Of a DNA stretch of 64,000 nt, positions 23,860 through 35,844 are shown piece by piece. The stretch is from Blasia pusilla. Taxonomy: Eukaryota; Marchantiophyta; Marchantiopsida; Blasiales. The stretch lies in assembly GCA_050084515.1 (NCBI GenBank), contig CM114273.1:5952001-6016000 (forward strand). Reading direction: 5' to 3'. Both the position numbers and the translations under genes were made by a program. Position 1 is the first letter of the stretch. Every line of letters starts with the position of its first letter. Below the pieces are notes generated by a model. It was not told where the DNA came from. It did not search any database and was given only the letters and a program-made list of their open reading frames with translations.

Positions 23860-26400
23860 GCTCACTCGTTTCCCACTCCACCTACGAATTCTCCACCTTC
23901 ACCTTCTCCCTCCCTCCTGTAAACCCACATGCACCGAAACCACTATTCAAATTCGCTAGCGTTTCTTTCGGACCGAGAAACGACAACGAGACACCCTACG
24001 AACAGTCTCGTGCAATTAGCAGCGACGGCCCCTACTCAATGCGGCGAGCAATTGCAGCTCCATCACGTTTCTTTCTTGCTCCTCCCCTCTCGCCCTCTTT
24101 TCTTCCTTCCTCCCTCTCTCTCTCGCTCCCTCCTTGCCTCCCTTCCCTCCCTTCATTTTACTCGATACCTCCCTTATTCCGTCCCTCGCTCGCTTTCCGT
24201 TTCTTTCCGTTTCTGCTGTGCTGCGCTCTGCTGCTGTGGCGGTAGGGACGAGTAGCGCACTCTAACGAACGCTAGAGTTACAGTAGTACGTCGGTTGCCT
24301 TGGCTTGTCCGGGGATTCAGTCTGCTCCGTCCTGTTCTTCCGTACTTCCGTCCTTCCGTCCTTGGCTTTCCGTTTCTTTCTGGCTGCTCTTCGATGCTGG
24401 AACACGCCAACGAACGAACTTCCCTTCCTTCCTATCCCTCGTTCCCACTTCGACTGCTTTCCGTTAGATCGGCACCGATCGACGGGCCCCACCTCCGGCG
24501 GGGCACGCCCATCTTTTCTAACCGCCTCCTGAACTTCCATGCACATGGCGGGCGGGCGGGCAGGCCCTGCTACTGCTGCCCCCCGTTCCCCCGTTCCTAC
24601 TGACCGCACGGCCCTCCTGCCCTTCTGTGTCCGTCTCCTTCAACTGGTCAAGAACCCCCTTGCCGTATCCAGCTTATGCTAGCTTGTGGCAGATGCTCGA
24701 AACGGCCGTTGTCGCGGCCATGGAGGTGGGGAAATTCCGTGTCAGTTCGTTCGGGGTAGGGGGGTTGGGGCCTTGAAGTGGTCAGCGGAGGCCCGTCAGT
24801 TGGTTCAGCGTCACGGCCGTCGAACATGGCCGCCTGCGGACTGCCTTCTCCGGGGCCCAACCCTGAATCATTGATCAGGGTCGAGATCGAACGCGGTGGT
24901 GAGACGAGGTTAGATACCGTTATGGGATAGGCGGGGAGGATTCGAATGGACTCGAGGAGTAGGAGGCGATTGGTGGGATAGAAATGGGGAAAGCGCAGCT
25001 CGCGCATGTGGAGCTCCAGGCGATTCGTGCTGATTCCAGCCTGGCCAAAGTTGCATGGTGGTGAGTAGCAAGCGTTCATCGCATGTTTGATGGTTGCGGA
25101 GAGTCTCGAGAAGTTCGCGGTAGTAATAATTGCGCATCCGTCTACGCACCTGTCAGTGGCACATGACCCTCGAGAGCGATGGGCGGCGTACGTACATCCA
25201 TCTAGATATTTTCGCGTCGGGTCTCGGAAGAATAAAGTGGCGTGGGCGCGATATTGGGAAACCTGGTCCTGCACCTTATGGCTGGGAGGAATTCTCGAAA
25301 GGCGAAAGCCCGAGGGTTGGCCCACGGTGGCCAGGAATGTGGGAGGGTGAGAATATGTTCCATGTGAGGCCAATACAGATGAGCGAAGGGCCCGTGAGAA
25401 GCACAAATTCCATGCAACTCTGCTGCTTTAGGAAGCAGAAAATCCATCTACGAAGTGAAGAAGTGAGGACCATATTTCCGCATCCATGGTTTGTGGTAGG
25501 CCGGCAGGGGCACACCGTCATGAACAACTAGACGTGGGAAGCTTGCTCTCGTTAGACAGGAGACTTTGGAGAGAAGACTATCCCATTGTAAGGTTATAAA
25601 TAAATGAGAGTTGTTGGATCTTGCACTTCATACAGAAAGTTCTACTATGAACATAAGAATGGTTTCCTGCACACTACAAAGAAATTTTACACTACTTTCT
25701 AGGAGGGGAAAATTGTGTACTTCACTAATCATGTCACTGACCTCATGTATTTCACAGTCTCTTGATACTTTAAACTAAACACAAGACAACCAAAACTCAA
25801 CCCTAACCTAGCCTGCATGGGTGACAAAATCTTTTCCAACCTCTCCTTCCCTCCCTAATAACAAGGGTCCTCCGGACATGACGAAAAGGGTCTACTCTAA
25901 AAGTTACCCATTCCTTTATTTTGTGAAGTTAGATCGTCCCTTCTAACAAATATGATGGAGAAGAAACTGACGCCTTTTCCACCCTGTCCTTGGAGTACCC
26001 GCCACAACCTGGAACTCTCCACAACACAAGCTCTCCAGGTATGCTTGCTTAAAAGCACAACCATTCTGTACGAAATACCTCGTTACCTCATTATAAGCCC
26101 TTTCCCTGCAACCACACGATCACACAGGTTAGCTTCGACAGCACCCCATAGCAGCACCTTGGGAACTTTGTTGTTAGAAGACATTCAGCATAATCCTGCA
26201 CACAGGAGTACAAGGCCTCTGCAAAGGTGCATTTCAAATGTTTTAAGTGCTTTCAAAATATCCTCAGATAGTCTTTCAAACATTTGATATTTTAAAGGCG
26301 ATGAGTGATTTCGGCCATCGACACATTTTCAAGAGATTAGATACTTGGTAGGGATATTTCCAGAGGGAGACAATACCTCCTCCTGATATTCAACAATGAT
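23860..26400. other. GC-rich flank of Alba A plus spacer to Alba B
   Basis: 23.86-25.5 kb is GC-rich for this window and presumably holds the copy A promoter and 5' UTR. A pyrimidine-rich tract at about 24065-24165 (purine-rich on the gene strand) is the most distinctive element. A 250-codon minus-strand open frame at 24648-25406 lacks an ATG at its 5' end and has no recognisable domain; part of it has C-biased third positions. I leave it uncalled. 25.5-26.4 kb holds no gene. Confidence 0.4.
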
Positions 26401-28823
26401 CTAGGTATGGCCATTCACCTCAGGGGCAACTTCACGCTCCTCGGCTGCAGCAGCCATCAACTCATCAAAATTCTCAGACTTGGCCAGCACAATTTCCACC
26501 TGCACCAGAAAATGGAGATCAGGTCCATGTGTCAAAATCCTGATTTCAAATACATTTCAACTTTTGAGCGTAGACAAAGTCAGGCAATATCAGTGAAAGA
26601 AAAACAAAAGTCACATCTTGACTAGACGTGATGACTTGACAATAATAAATAGGTCCTCGGGCCATGATAGCTTAGCAGATCCACAATGCACAAAAATCAC
26701 TAAGCACACCACAAGAATGCCAAGAAAAGTACCTTAGCCTTTTGAATAGGGCGGCCCCTTGCCTCATCCCTCATATCAATAGTTGAAGTAAGAATCCCTG
26801 TGATACAGAAAGCAACAGTTAGCCTATCCACCCTTCAAAGAACTATGCACTTTCTGAACACCACTAAGGCTGCACATGCATGATTAGGTTAAAAAACAAG
26901 AGAATACTTTTACTTCCAGCCAAACCCTCTTACAACCATGACTCCTGCATCCAAAAAGACACCCTCTACACCATGACACATGACACTCTCATGCACTTGC
27001 TAATGCAAACTCCAGATGCCACCACCTCCAAACCCGCCGAACTGAGTCATTGCAAGAGATCACCCCACTATTAACACCATAAACCCAAGAGTATTCCCCC
27101 TAAAACATAATATACCCATGAGGAACCTCAAAGTAACGTGCATGTGGAAGTGACCAGAGAGTTACAGTAAGTCAAAATACTCACTCCTTTCAACAGCCAA
27201 GCCGTTATTCTTCAGGATTTCTGCAACTGTGACCACTGTTGCAATGGCTGCAAATTGCATACAGGTACTAGTGAATTCACCGTTCTTAAACAGAATCCAC
27301 GGACTTTCCAAAAACAATGAACGATAAGTTCAAGAAAAACTTCAGGAAGTGCCCTTCTTTCACATTAGAGACGTATTAAAGCCACTCTACTTCAGCAGCT
27401 ACGCAGCCAACTGCAAAAGCTGATCAACATTCCTGAGACACTCTACAACTTGTTCTTGTCCAGATGCCCCGCGAACAAGTGGTCGGCCTGCAATTTCCTA
27501 ATCATAACAGCTGAAGGCTGTAACCCATTACAATCAGTATTTCCAGAAGATCTCCGACCATGAATACAAACTGCAGATGTTCATCTCAGTATTCACAGGT
27601 CCCCGAAACCAGATCTACAATTTACCATCACTTCTTGCTTTGCAAAGTACTACATAATGACATCTGGCATCAAAATTCACGTGGCTAGAAGTTAAATTGG
27701 TATTGGGTAATTAGACATCCATCTCAGCATGAGAAGGATCTGCAGTTTGTGCACTCTGGGTCTTCGGTCGATGCTAAGCTCAAAATTGCACAGAGTGCTG
27801 CACAATCCTGCTCTTCTCTTCAGTTTCCTACCAAAACTACTCAAACCCTACATTGTTCTTCCAGTCCATCCACTAGAGGATACTAAAACCTCCTAATACA
27901 CTCTAGCAATCGAAGATGAGATCGACTCCCATCAGTGAATAAAAGAGTCGTGGATCAGTGAACCCACCCATGCCAAGAGCCGAAAGCTCCACTTCATCGT
28001 GCTGCTGCATATATCTCTGAACACACAAACAGCGAGGAAACGATGAGAGTCACAGCACCAATTAAGCACGCAACCTTCACTGTGGAAATGCACACGAGGG
28101 GAGATGCGTTCAACCCCTCGTGCCTCCTGCGAAACCCAGTGAGAAAAACCACATGACTGCCGGATTCACAGAGATGTAGAACGACAAGCACGCTAGAAAC
28201 ACGTCCAACAAGCTGCGTCTTTGAGGGACGAGTAGAAACAAGAGCTGCGCCACTCTTCACCCTGAGAATCCAGGAAGGCTAGTGAAGAAAGACATAGACT
28301 GTACTGTACATTATTCCTTGATGGCAAATACCCTTCAGGTAACCAATTGGACGTGAACGGGAATCGAAGCTTGACGAAGCAATCAATCTCTGAACTAGAA
28401 AACTCAAACGGAATCCAGTATCCAATTGTCAAACCCGTACCCACGAAGATGCGAATATCCCAGCACTCCCTGTACTCGATAGATTCGCAGACGATGCACA
28501 TTCCCAAATCCACTAATTACATCCATCTCTTCGCAAGCTCCTGGGCGGAGAAGCCCGCTCGAGGGCGCCTGAAAAATCGTCATTCGGCATCCCCCGGACG
28601 GAATTCGAAGCGCATTCAAACAAGAAAGCGTAAACGAATCAAGTAGAAACCCTATGTCACGAGGATCAAGTACCTTGGCAAGATTGACGTAAAAGAACAG
28701 AGGTTTCTTCGTGTTGGACACCTGGATGCGATTTTTTTCGTGCGATTGGTCGAACCCTAATGCCCCCACACCACCAGCTCCTGCCCCCTCAGGCACCACC
28801 GAGGCCGTCAACGTGTCCGCCAT
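26401..28823 (-). CDS. ALBA: Alba-domain DNA/RNA-binding protein, copy B, 141 aa
   Basis: Exons in transcript order are 28674-28823, 27968-28016, 27185-27247, 26733-26797 and 26401-26499. Exons 2-5 have exactly the same lengths as in copy A (49, 63, 65, 99 nt) with the same phases. The total is 426 nt. The start is the ATG at 28823. The first exon is 33 nt longer than in copy A, with an Ala/Gly-rich N-terminus before the shared NRIQVSNTKKPLFFYVNLAK motif. The rest is nearly identical: RYMQQH(D/E)EVELSALGM, NNGLAVER, STIDMRDEARGRPIQKAK, AEEREVAPEVN. It belongs to the same short plant Alba class, with a presumed role in nucleic-acid binding, possibly as a dimer with its paralogue. Introns are longer than in copy A (up to about 720 nt). 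The frame is intact. The head-to-tail arrangement indicates a tandem gene duplication. Confidence 0.93.
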
Positions 28824-31139
28824 CTCTACTAACCTGCTTTCTTCAAACTCGAACACAATTTACCCTCCCGCACACGCACAATCCGACTACACTTCCGATA
28901 CCAACCCGATCAATCTCCGTAGCCCTACGAGCTCTGCTCTGCTGCTCTGCAAGCCTACACTCGTGGATCTGCCTGCGCCTATTCGGCCTGCCTCGGGAAA
29001 GTAGACTCGAGTTACTCGATCGACCCCTTGGCGATGGACAAAGGCGGTGGAGGAATCGTGAACTTGCGTGCCCCACTACTGCGCCACTTCTCGTGCTCAA
29101 GCGAGCGCATGCGTAGATGCCAAACCCCACAATCTAGCTGCAGTGCAGAGCAGTGCAGACCAATGTTTCCTGTGGCACAGCTCACATCCTCCGAAACGCA
29201 CTGCGCTCACGGACCACCATCGCCACGAGCGACGGAACGGGACGGGAACTGCAATGAATGGAACGGCTTTGCGGTGGGTTGCACTCTGCCACGTCGTCGC
29301 CTCCGTGGATGACTCGTCTGGAAGGGACGGAACGGGTTGGTCGGATTGGTTGGCTTGGGGGTGCGGCACGTCCGGCGTGGTGCCACGGCAGCAACGCCGT
29401 GGTGCCAGCTCCGCGGATGGGTCGTCCGGAATCCGAGTGAAGGGTTCCGATGACGATTACGAGTCGTTGTGTCAGGGACGACTTGCTCGGCCCGTCAGAA
29501 GGAAGGAAGGGTTTTCATTCCGCGCGACGGAGTTGGCTCAGCGGGAATTCGTATTGAGATCTGGACCCGACCCGCTAAGCGAGCGTGGCTCCGCTGCCGG
29601 TCTGTCCGACGGCGCGGCCATGTCCGTCCACCCACCGGATGTCGCTCGCGAACCGTGTGGACAGCCAGCCAGCCCACTCAGGAAGACAGCGAAAAGATGC
29701 CAATTAGGGTTTCCCAGGACGGGTCAAACCCTAATCGATACAAACCCTCTCCAGAACCCGTTCACGTAGCAGCCATCCGCTATCCACGTGGTGACACGAG
29801 GTGTCGGCAACGCAATCCCTGCCCTGTCAGCAACTCGGATCCCCTCTCCCATTCGCTCGGACCACCCTTACCAGCGCGCTTTCTCAAACCCTTCCACGAC
29901 CCGTTTCTCACCCATCCATCCATCCATTCATTCATCCATCCATCCATCCGCGCACAGGGGTGACTGACAGCGCTCGTTTGTCGTATTACAACTCGCGGAG
30001 GGATGCTATCTATAGCGGGAGAAAAAAATATATATATATATATCTATCAAACACTCCAAGCTCCCTTTCACACTCACGAAGCTTTTGGTAAAGGAGACCG
30101 ATTATAATCCACACACTCACCTTCTTCCAAATTTGGGAAGCATCTACAACAGAGAGATTCATGAGAGAAAAGATAAGCACTCGCCTCTTTTTTTATGGGA
30201 CGTTAGATGAAACCGCCAACTCCCCTCACCTCCTAAAGCACATTACGCCTAAAAGGAGAGAAAGCCAGGGAAGGCAATAGTTCGTGTTACGGAACAGAAT
30301 CATCATGTAGGGCCAAAGTAGGAGTCATCATGGGTGATGAAAGGATACAATATAGGATGGAGGAATCTTACGTGGGGTCATATTGCTACAAATTGTGGTA
30401 ATTTAAGAACTTGGAAAGGGAGTGGAGAAGGGGGGGGCGGGAATATATGTTCGTTGCTTTACTAATTTGGATATTATATCTTATTGAGAAACTAATTACT
30501 AACCTTGCCCATAAAGGTTGGAAACAAACTTGGATAATTTAGACGATTGAATCCTCTATGTTTAAGAAGTTGGGATAATGAGGGATCAAGTAGACAAGGT
30601 ACAAACAAACGAATTGATGGATGGGCGGATTTAATATCGATGGAAGTGAGGATTTAGATGGTTGTAGAGAGATAATAAGTAATTTTAGGACCGATACATA
30701 TGAAAAAATCCTAGGATGCATGCATGCACTCATCGTTGCCTAATATACATCGTTGATCACATCCACACCACACATAATGTTTGTCTTTCCATCACATGAA
30801 AAGATTCATACAAACCACAACTACACTCACATGTGTACGTCAAGATCACACCAACAAAATTTGAAGTACAAATGGCTAACACAAATAGCTCTATTTTCAA
30901 TGATATGTATACTCGTCGAACCACATCCATCCTTCTTTATGGGGGAATCCATATTTTAACACCCTAGCTGAAACCAAACCCCTTAAGAAATATTTCTTGC
31001 TAGTTCAACTTTAGAGAAGGTTGGCTCTTTGGAACCATCTTCTTACCTTCTTTACCCTTGGGAAAAGCCAAAATAGAACCCTTCCAACCCCCCCCACAAT
31101 ACAAGCTCAATACAAGCCCCATGAGTAATATACTCCTTG
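28824..31139. other. GC-rich flank of Alba B, then AT-rich spacer
   Basis: 28.8-29.9 kb is GC-rich, with long overlapping open frames on both strands (for example 29068-29769 +) that have no recognisable domain and probably reflect base composition. Two teloboxes in opposite orientation, TTAGGGTTT (29704-29712) and AAACCCTAA (29726-29734), lie about 0.9 kb upstream of the copy B ATG. CATC repeats occupy 29912-29949 and an AT run 30028-30043. From 30.1 kb to the LTR at 31144 the DNA is AT-rich without a gene. Confidence 0.45.
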
Positions 31140-31143
31140 AATT

Positions 31144-31514
31144 TGTCATGACCATACGGATTATGTCGTAGAGTATAGTGTGCTAGTAGACGCCATACCT
31201 TATGAAGGGCCGTAGTGTCTAAGTAGAGTTGCGGTTTTATACATAGAGTTGGGGGTTACTGAATTGAGGGTGATTTTTCCAGTAGGGTCCGCTCTTAGGT
31301 TGGAGGATATAGTGTGGAGTGCACTCAAAGAACAGTTAGTTCTTTGAGTTGAGCCTGTTGCGTTGGGAGTAGTTAGCCTTGGTAGTGAGTAGAGCTCTTG
31401 GCTATGGTGGTTCCCGCAAGCTTCGTCTTGGATTCTCCCATCATGGAGTGGGTTTGGCTCGATTGTATGTGATTCTATATGTGTTTTATGACAGTAGGTC
31501 TTCCACGAATTTCA
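31144..31514 (+). repeat. 5' LTR of element 1 (short form)
   Basis: Similar to 40436-40805 over its whole length, with a few small indels. It begins TGTCATGACCATACGG and ends ATTTCA. It contains a hairpin, CTCAAAGAAC...GTTCTTTGAG. The 105-bp segment that ends the 3' LTR (40807-40911) is missing here, and the sequence goes straight into the leader. Confidence 0.85.
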
Positions 31515-32957
31515 CTCAAAGAACTAGAGTAGATCGATGGTAGTTTCGATCGTGGATCACTAGGATCGGGTTAGGGCTGATCGTGTACTCAGCCGTGGAT
31601 GTTCGTGGCTTGTGGCCTATGTTGGAGGTGGGAATCTGGTGCGTGGTTGGTTGGGAAAGAAGCGCCTTCTTGAGAGCTTTCCAATGCGCTTTAGATCGCC
31701 GAATTTCGATAAGGGAGTTGGAAGTTATCAAGGATTGAAGATTCTCGTTTGTGTTCGACGGTTTTCTGATGTGGAGAGCTTGGAGTGCGGAAGCTCTGTT
31801 GAAGTTCATCCAGATCGGGTGAGAGTTTCTTGTTGCTACCTGTATTGTGATCTCATGTGAAGCTATCTGGTTAAGTGTGTGGAGCGTTGCGGATTTCTGT
31901 GTGCATGAATCTGGGCGGAAGCGCTGTCGGATTTGCGATTCTGGAGGTGTATGGACAGCAAGTTTGTCTGATTTTTAGCTCGGAGTACACAGCTTGGTTG
32001 TAGCTGATTTTTTGTGGAGAGATACCTATGGTGGCCAATTGAATTCTGGTTGAAACAGATTTAATTTTGGTTGAGGATTTAATGAGTAATTGTTGATCAA
32101 AATTTTGCGGACTAGCTCAAGGTCTATGGTGGATAGCAGATCGGAGGGGCTGGTTGGTTGGTGATTCGTCCGTTTTTTGAGACGCCTATCCCATTGGGGG
32201 CGCCCTGGTTGGGCCTCTCTCCATAGCAAAGCATGGCGAACGAGGCTTTGAGGCAACTCGTGGTAGCTCGGGGCGAGTGGGCGTGAGAGACGGAGTAAGG
32301 AGCAAGGAGCAAGCTTGATTGCTTGGGCGTGAGGCAGTTTTTGCAGGATTTGTGAGTTGAGTGTTGCTTAACTGGTCACCCATCTTTGGGCTATTCTGCC
32401 TAGAAGACGCTTAACTTATGAGTTCTTAACTATGCTAGTGTACACACCGGTGTAGCTCATTTGGTGTTGTTCGGAGATGTGTTAGGCGCTTTATGCATCT
32501 CGGGTTTTCGGTTGATGGACCTTTAGCACATAGTACGGTGTAGCCTCTCCATGCAGGTGATATTTCAGGGGCTGCGAGTGCAACTAGCACGTCATCGACC
32601 AGCGGCGGAGTAGCTATTGCGTTAGAATTGTGTGGTGGGTTCTGTGGATTCAAGGGGCGCCACGTTTGGTGGATTATGTTACCTTGATTTCCATTTGCGA
32701 TTGGAGGGTTGTTGTTGGACTTCCTGTGTTTGGATCCCCTCCATCGTTGCTTCTTGCTGCGCGCCCATTGTTAGGGTTGACGCTAATTTCCATAGTAGTT
32801 TTACTCCTGTGTGCTATCGATAGTGAGGCTGGAGTGATGACAAGTAGACTGTGGGAGGCTTCTTGTGGTGATAACAGGTTAGGTTGCCTACACCCATAGC
32901 TAGTAGAGCTAGAATAGTACAACGACATCGACGTCACTTGGTTACTTAGTGGTAGTG
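31515..32957 (+). other. Leader of element 1
   Basis: This is untranslated or undetermined sequence between the LTR and recognisable Gag. I could not find a convincing tRNA primer-binding site next to the LTR. Short open frames on both strands have no domain. Confidence 0.4.
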
Positions 32958-34593
32958 ATTTGGTGGTGGTGCAGCATCGGTGTTGGTCATCACGGAGCTG
33001 TTTGTTGGTCTGGTTGGGGACCGTGGTGCGGAAAGTGGTGGTTTTACACGGAGTGGATTGAGGTATCGGCTACCTTTCCCACTTCCGACGGTTGATGAAG
33101 AGGAGGACGAGGGTGTTCCAAACACCGAGTCTTCTATGTTGTTATCAAGTGTTGCAGCTCCATTGATTTGGGACATGAACGGGATATATGGGGCCAAGAA
33201 GGGCCCACGACGATACTCGAGTGCAGTGGGCACCATTGAGTTGGAGGACTTCATTTAGGAGTTTGATACGTGGTGTGATATGCAGATGTTGCGGAACGCC
33301 ACGTTGTTTACACCCTTCTTGGCTTAGAAGGGGTTGTTTCAACACTTGGAGGGACCACCCAGGGTTGATTACCATGAGTTTAGGAAGGACCATGTTGCTG
33401 AGATTGAGGCGTGGAGACAATATTGGTCTCCAGGCTATGTGCCTATCACCCATGGTGGTATTGGTAGTAGTGCTCCTACTATGCCAGCCATCCCGACATT
33501 GAGTGGTACGAATACGAGCCGGAGTGGGGGTACCAGTGGAGGTACCAGTGGGGGTACTAGTGGAGGTACTAGTGCTCCACCATCGTTCAGCCCGGTTGTA
33601 GAGTTCTTCAAGAGGTTGAAGAAGAATTATCAGGGAGTGAAGACATAGAAGTTGAGGAGTCTTCAGGAATTTGAGCGAAAGACTGGTGAGAGTCTTTGTG
33701 AGGCATACACTCCTATGCGATGCTTGATTTGAGTTACTCAGGGTGTGATTGAGGCTCAGGCAGTCCAGTTTTGGTATGGGATCTTGGACAGAGAGTTGCG
33801 CCGTAGGGTACGTGATGCTACTCTTATGAGTGATGATTCATCCACATTGACCCATGTGTTTGCTCTATCTGAGAAGATTGAGCTTAAAATGGTGGAGGAG
33901 AGAGTGTTGACATCCGCATTCAATAGGGATACAACTACTTCTTCTCGTGTTCAACAGTCCACCTCACAGTCTCGTAGTAGCGGTGGTGGTAGTAGTAGTG
34001 GGAGTCGTGGGGGGTACACACGACTTCAGTCACGTCCTAGAGGGACACTTGCGCAGAGACCATTGCCTTCATTTTCCGCCCCGCAGCAAGGACAGTCATG
34101 TTGGACATGTGGAGATGATCATGTTAGGAGGTTTTGTCCCCAAGAGGATGAGAGACGGACTTTGGAGGATGGGCCTCACTCGGCCCCAACTCAATGTGAT
34201 CATTGCGGGAGACCAGGTCATCCTCGAGAGCGTTGCTTTGATCTTCATCCAGAGTTGAGATCAGGTCGGGGCCGTGGTGGAGTAGCTTCGAGAGGCCGAG
34301 GTGGTAGGGGTGGTAGAGGTGGACTAGTGGTTGGAGAGCCTGCGGTGGCTATCCCTACCACTACGACAGAGTCAGCTATGGCTGCCAGGATTGAGCAGTT
34401 GGAGCAAAAGTTGGCTACTATGGCTGGTATCCAACATAGAGCAGGTTCGGGAGCAAGGTCTTCCACCTCTTATGGAGGGGATAATCTCTCTTATATGGCA
34501 AGTGCAGCACAGGTTGAGGCATCAGATGTAGTTACGAGAGGAGCCACTCGAGCGTCAGAGCCACGTGGTGCTATTGTGGAGTTGGATCCATAG
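32958..34593 (+). pseudogene. Gag of element 1 (interrupted)
   Basis: The reading frame is broken by TAG/TGA at about 33256, 33328, 33646 and 33730. The N-terminal part matches element 2 Gag (motifs AVGTIEL, NLEG/HLEG, DYHEF). A four-fold 12-bp repeat near 33525-33573 encodes GGTS units. The long open part, 33745-34593, holds two CCHC zinc knuckles: CWTCGDDHVRRFC (34099-34137, one residue short between C and H) and CDHCGRPGHPRERC (34195-34236, canonical). A Gly/Arg (RGG) tail follows. The knuckles would package element RNA. The first two stops align with an open codon and a Trp in element 2, consistent with point decay. Confidence 0.85.
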
Positions 34594-35844
34594 AGGGATG
34601 AGGTTGGGAGGCAGGCTAGGCTTCCCCAGTCATTCTTGTTGTCTGAGGTGCTTAGGACTCCATCCATGGTTCCTACGCAGCCTATTGAGCCTACATTGGG
34701 GACTGAGGCATGTACATCGCGTGTAGTAGACACGGATGCAGTATCTAGTGCAGTATTGCGGATGGCAACTTCAGTGTTGGGATCCCCATTGTTTTCGGCC
34801 ACGGAGCTGATGGCTTTAGGAGTTGACTTAGCTCATGTATTTCAGCTAGGAGTCACGTTGTGTGAACGTGGGGGTGTTACTGCTACACGTGTTGAGATGG
34901 ATGAGGGTGTTGCGGTGGAGCCACCCTCTATGTCAGGTGTAGCATTGAGTACCAGTGCTACTTGGCAGGCAACAGCGGCGAAGATGGATGCATTACCATC
35001 CCAGCCAACCATTGATGATGAGAGGCTTACACTTGGTGTATGTATGTTGGACAACCGGTTGGACAACCGGAATGGGATATTCCGATTGGTGAGTCCTACA
35101 GGACAAGTGTGTAGACCAGATAGAGTCTTGTTAGACTCTGGTGCCCAACCTTTGATGTTGGGAAAGGCGGCATGTATTGGTTTGGGTATTCGGAGGTCAG
35201 AGCTTGAGCCTTGCCCATTCCAGATTCAAACATCACTTGGAGGAGCCAATGACAGTCTCAATTCATGACATGGGAGAAGTTTTTTGTACAATTGAGACCA
35301 GATCATGCGACTGATAGCTCCCGGTTGGGAGTACCTGCAGTGGTCACATCAGCCGAGTCGTATGATGTACTAGTTGGAGGAGCAGTATTGTACCCGATGG
35401 GTTTTCAGATGGACTACTGGACTAAGACAACGTCTTATAGACCTGGTTGGCAGTCCGGGGATGGACGTATGAGCCAGATTCCTGTGAGATTTATTTATGG
35501 GGCTCGACCCGGAGGGTCTTCCCCAACAGTGTTAGCATCTGTGGCTGGTTTTAGTGGAGTAGTCACTTGGCCATGAGACTTTTTGGAGGGTAATCTTTAT
35601 GCTATGGATTCTCCTGTGCATGAGAAGGTAGAGGAGGTCCCTAGTTTTGCAGCAGTGGCATCCTCATCGTTGGATGTGCCACTTTGGAGTTCAGGCGGTG
35701 CACTACGGCAGGAGGTTGATCGCCTAGTGCAGAAGGCTTGGTGTGAGGCTGTTATACCTCACGAGGAAGAGGAGGCCCCACGGCGGATTCCTACTTCTGG
35801 TCCTGTTGGGTTATCCCCTTTGGATACTACACCCATTGTATGAC
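34594..35844 (+). pseudogene. Aspartic protease region of element 1
   Basis: The retropepsin active-site motif LLDSGAQPLMLG is present, with DSG at 35134-35142, followed by hydrophobic sequence (IGLGI) and a second part with YDVLVGGAVLYPMGF. The enzyme would cleave the Gag-Pol precursor. A one-base frameshift near 35258 and TGA at 35575-35577 break it; element 2 has an arginine codon at the TGA position. The C-terminal part is in frame with the methyltransferase that follows. Confidence 0.8.

Noticed and set aside
23474-23881. 135-codon minus-strand open frame over Alba A exon 1
   Set aside because: It is a different frame from the one carrying the Alba motif and runs through intron 1.
29068-29769. 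233-codon plus-strand open frame
   Set aside because: It is in a GC-rich stretch with long open frames on several frames and both strands, and has no recognisable domain. It is best explained by base composition upstream of Alba B.
34245-34466. Minus-strand proline-rich open frame
   Set aside because: It is the reverse of the RGG-rich Gag tail of element 1 and has no independent support.
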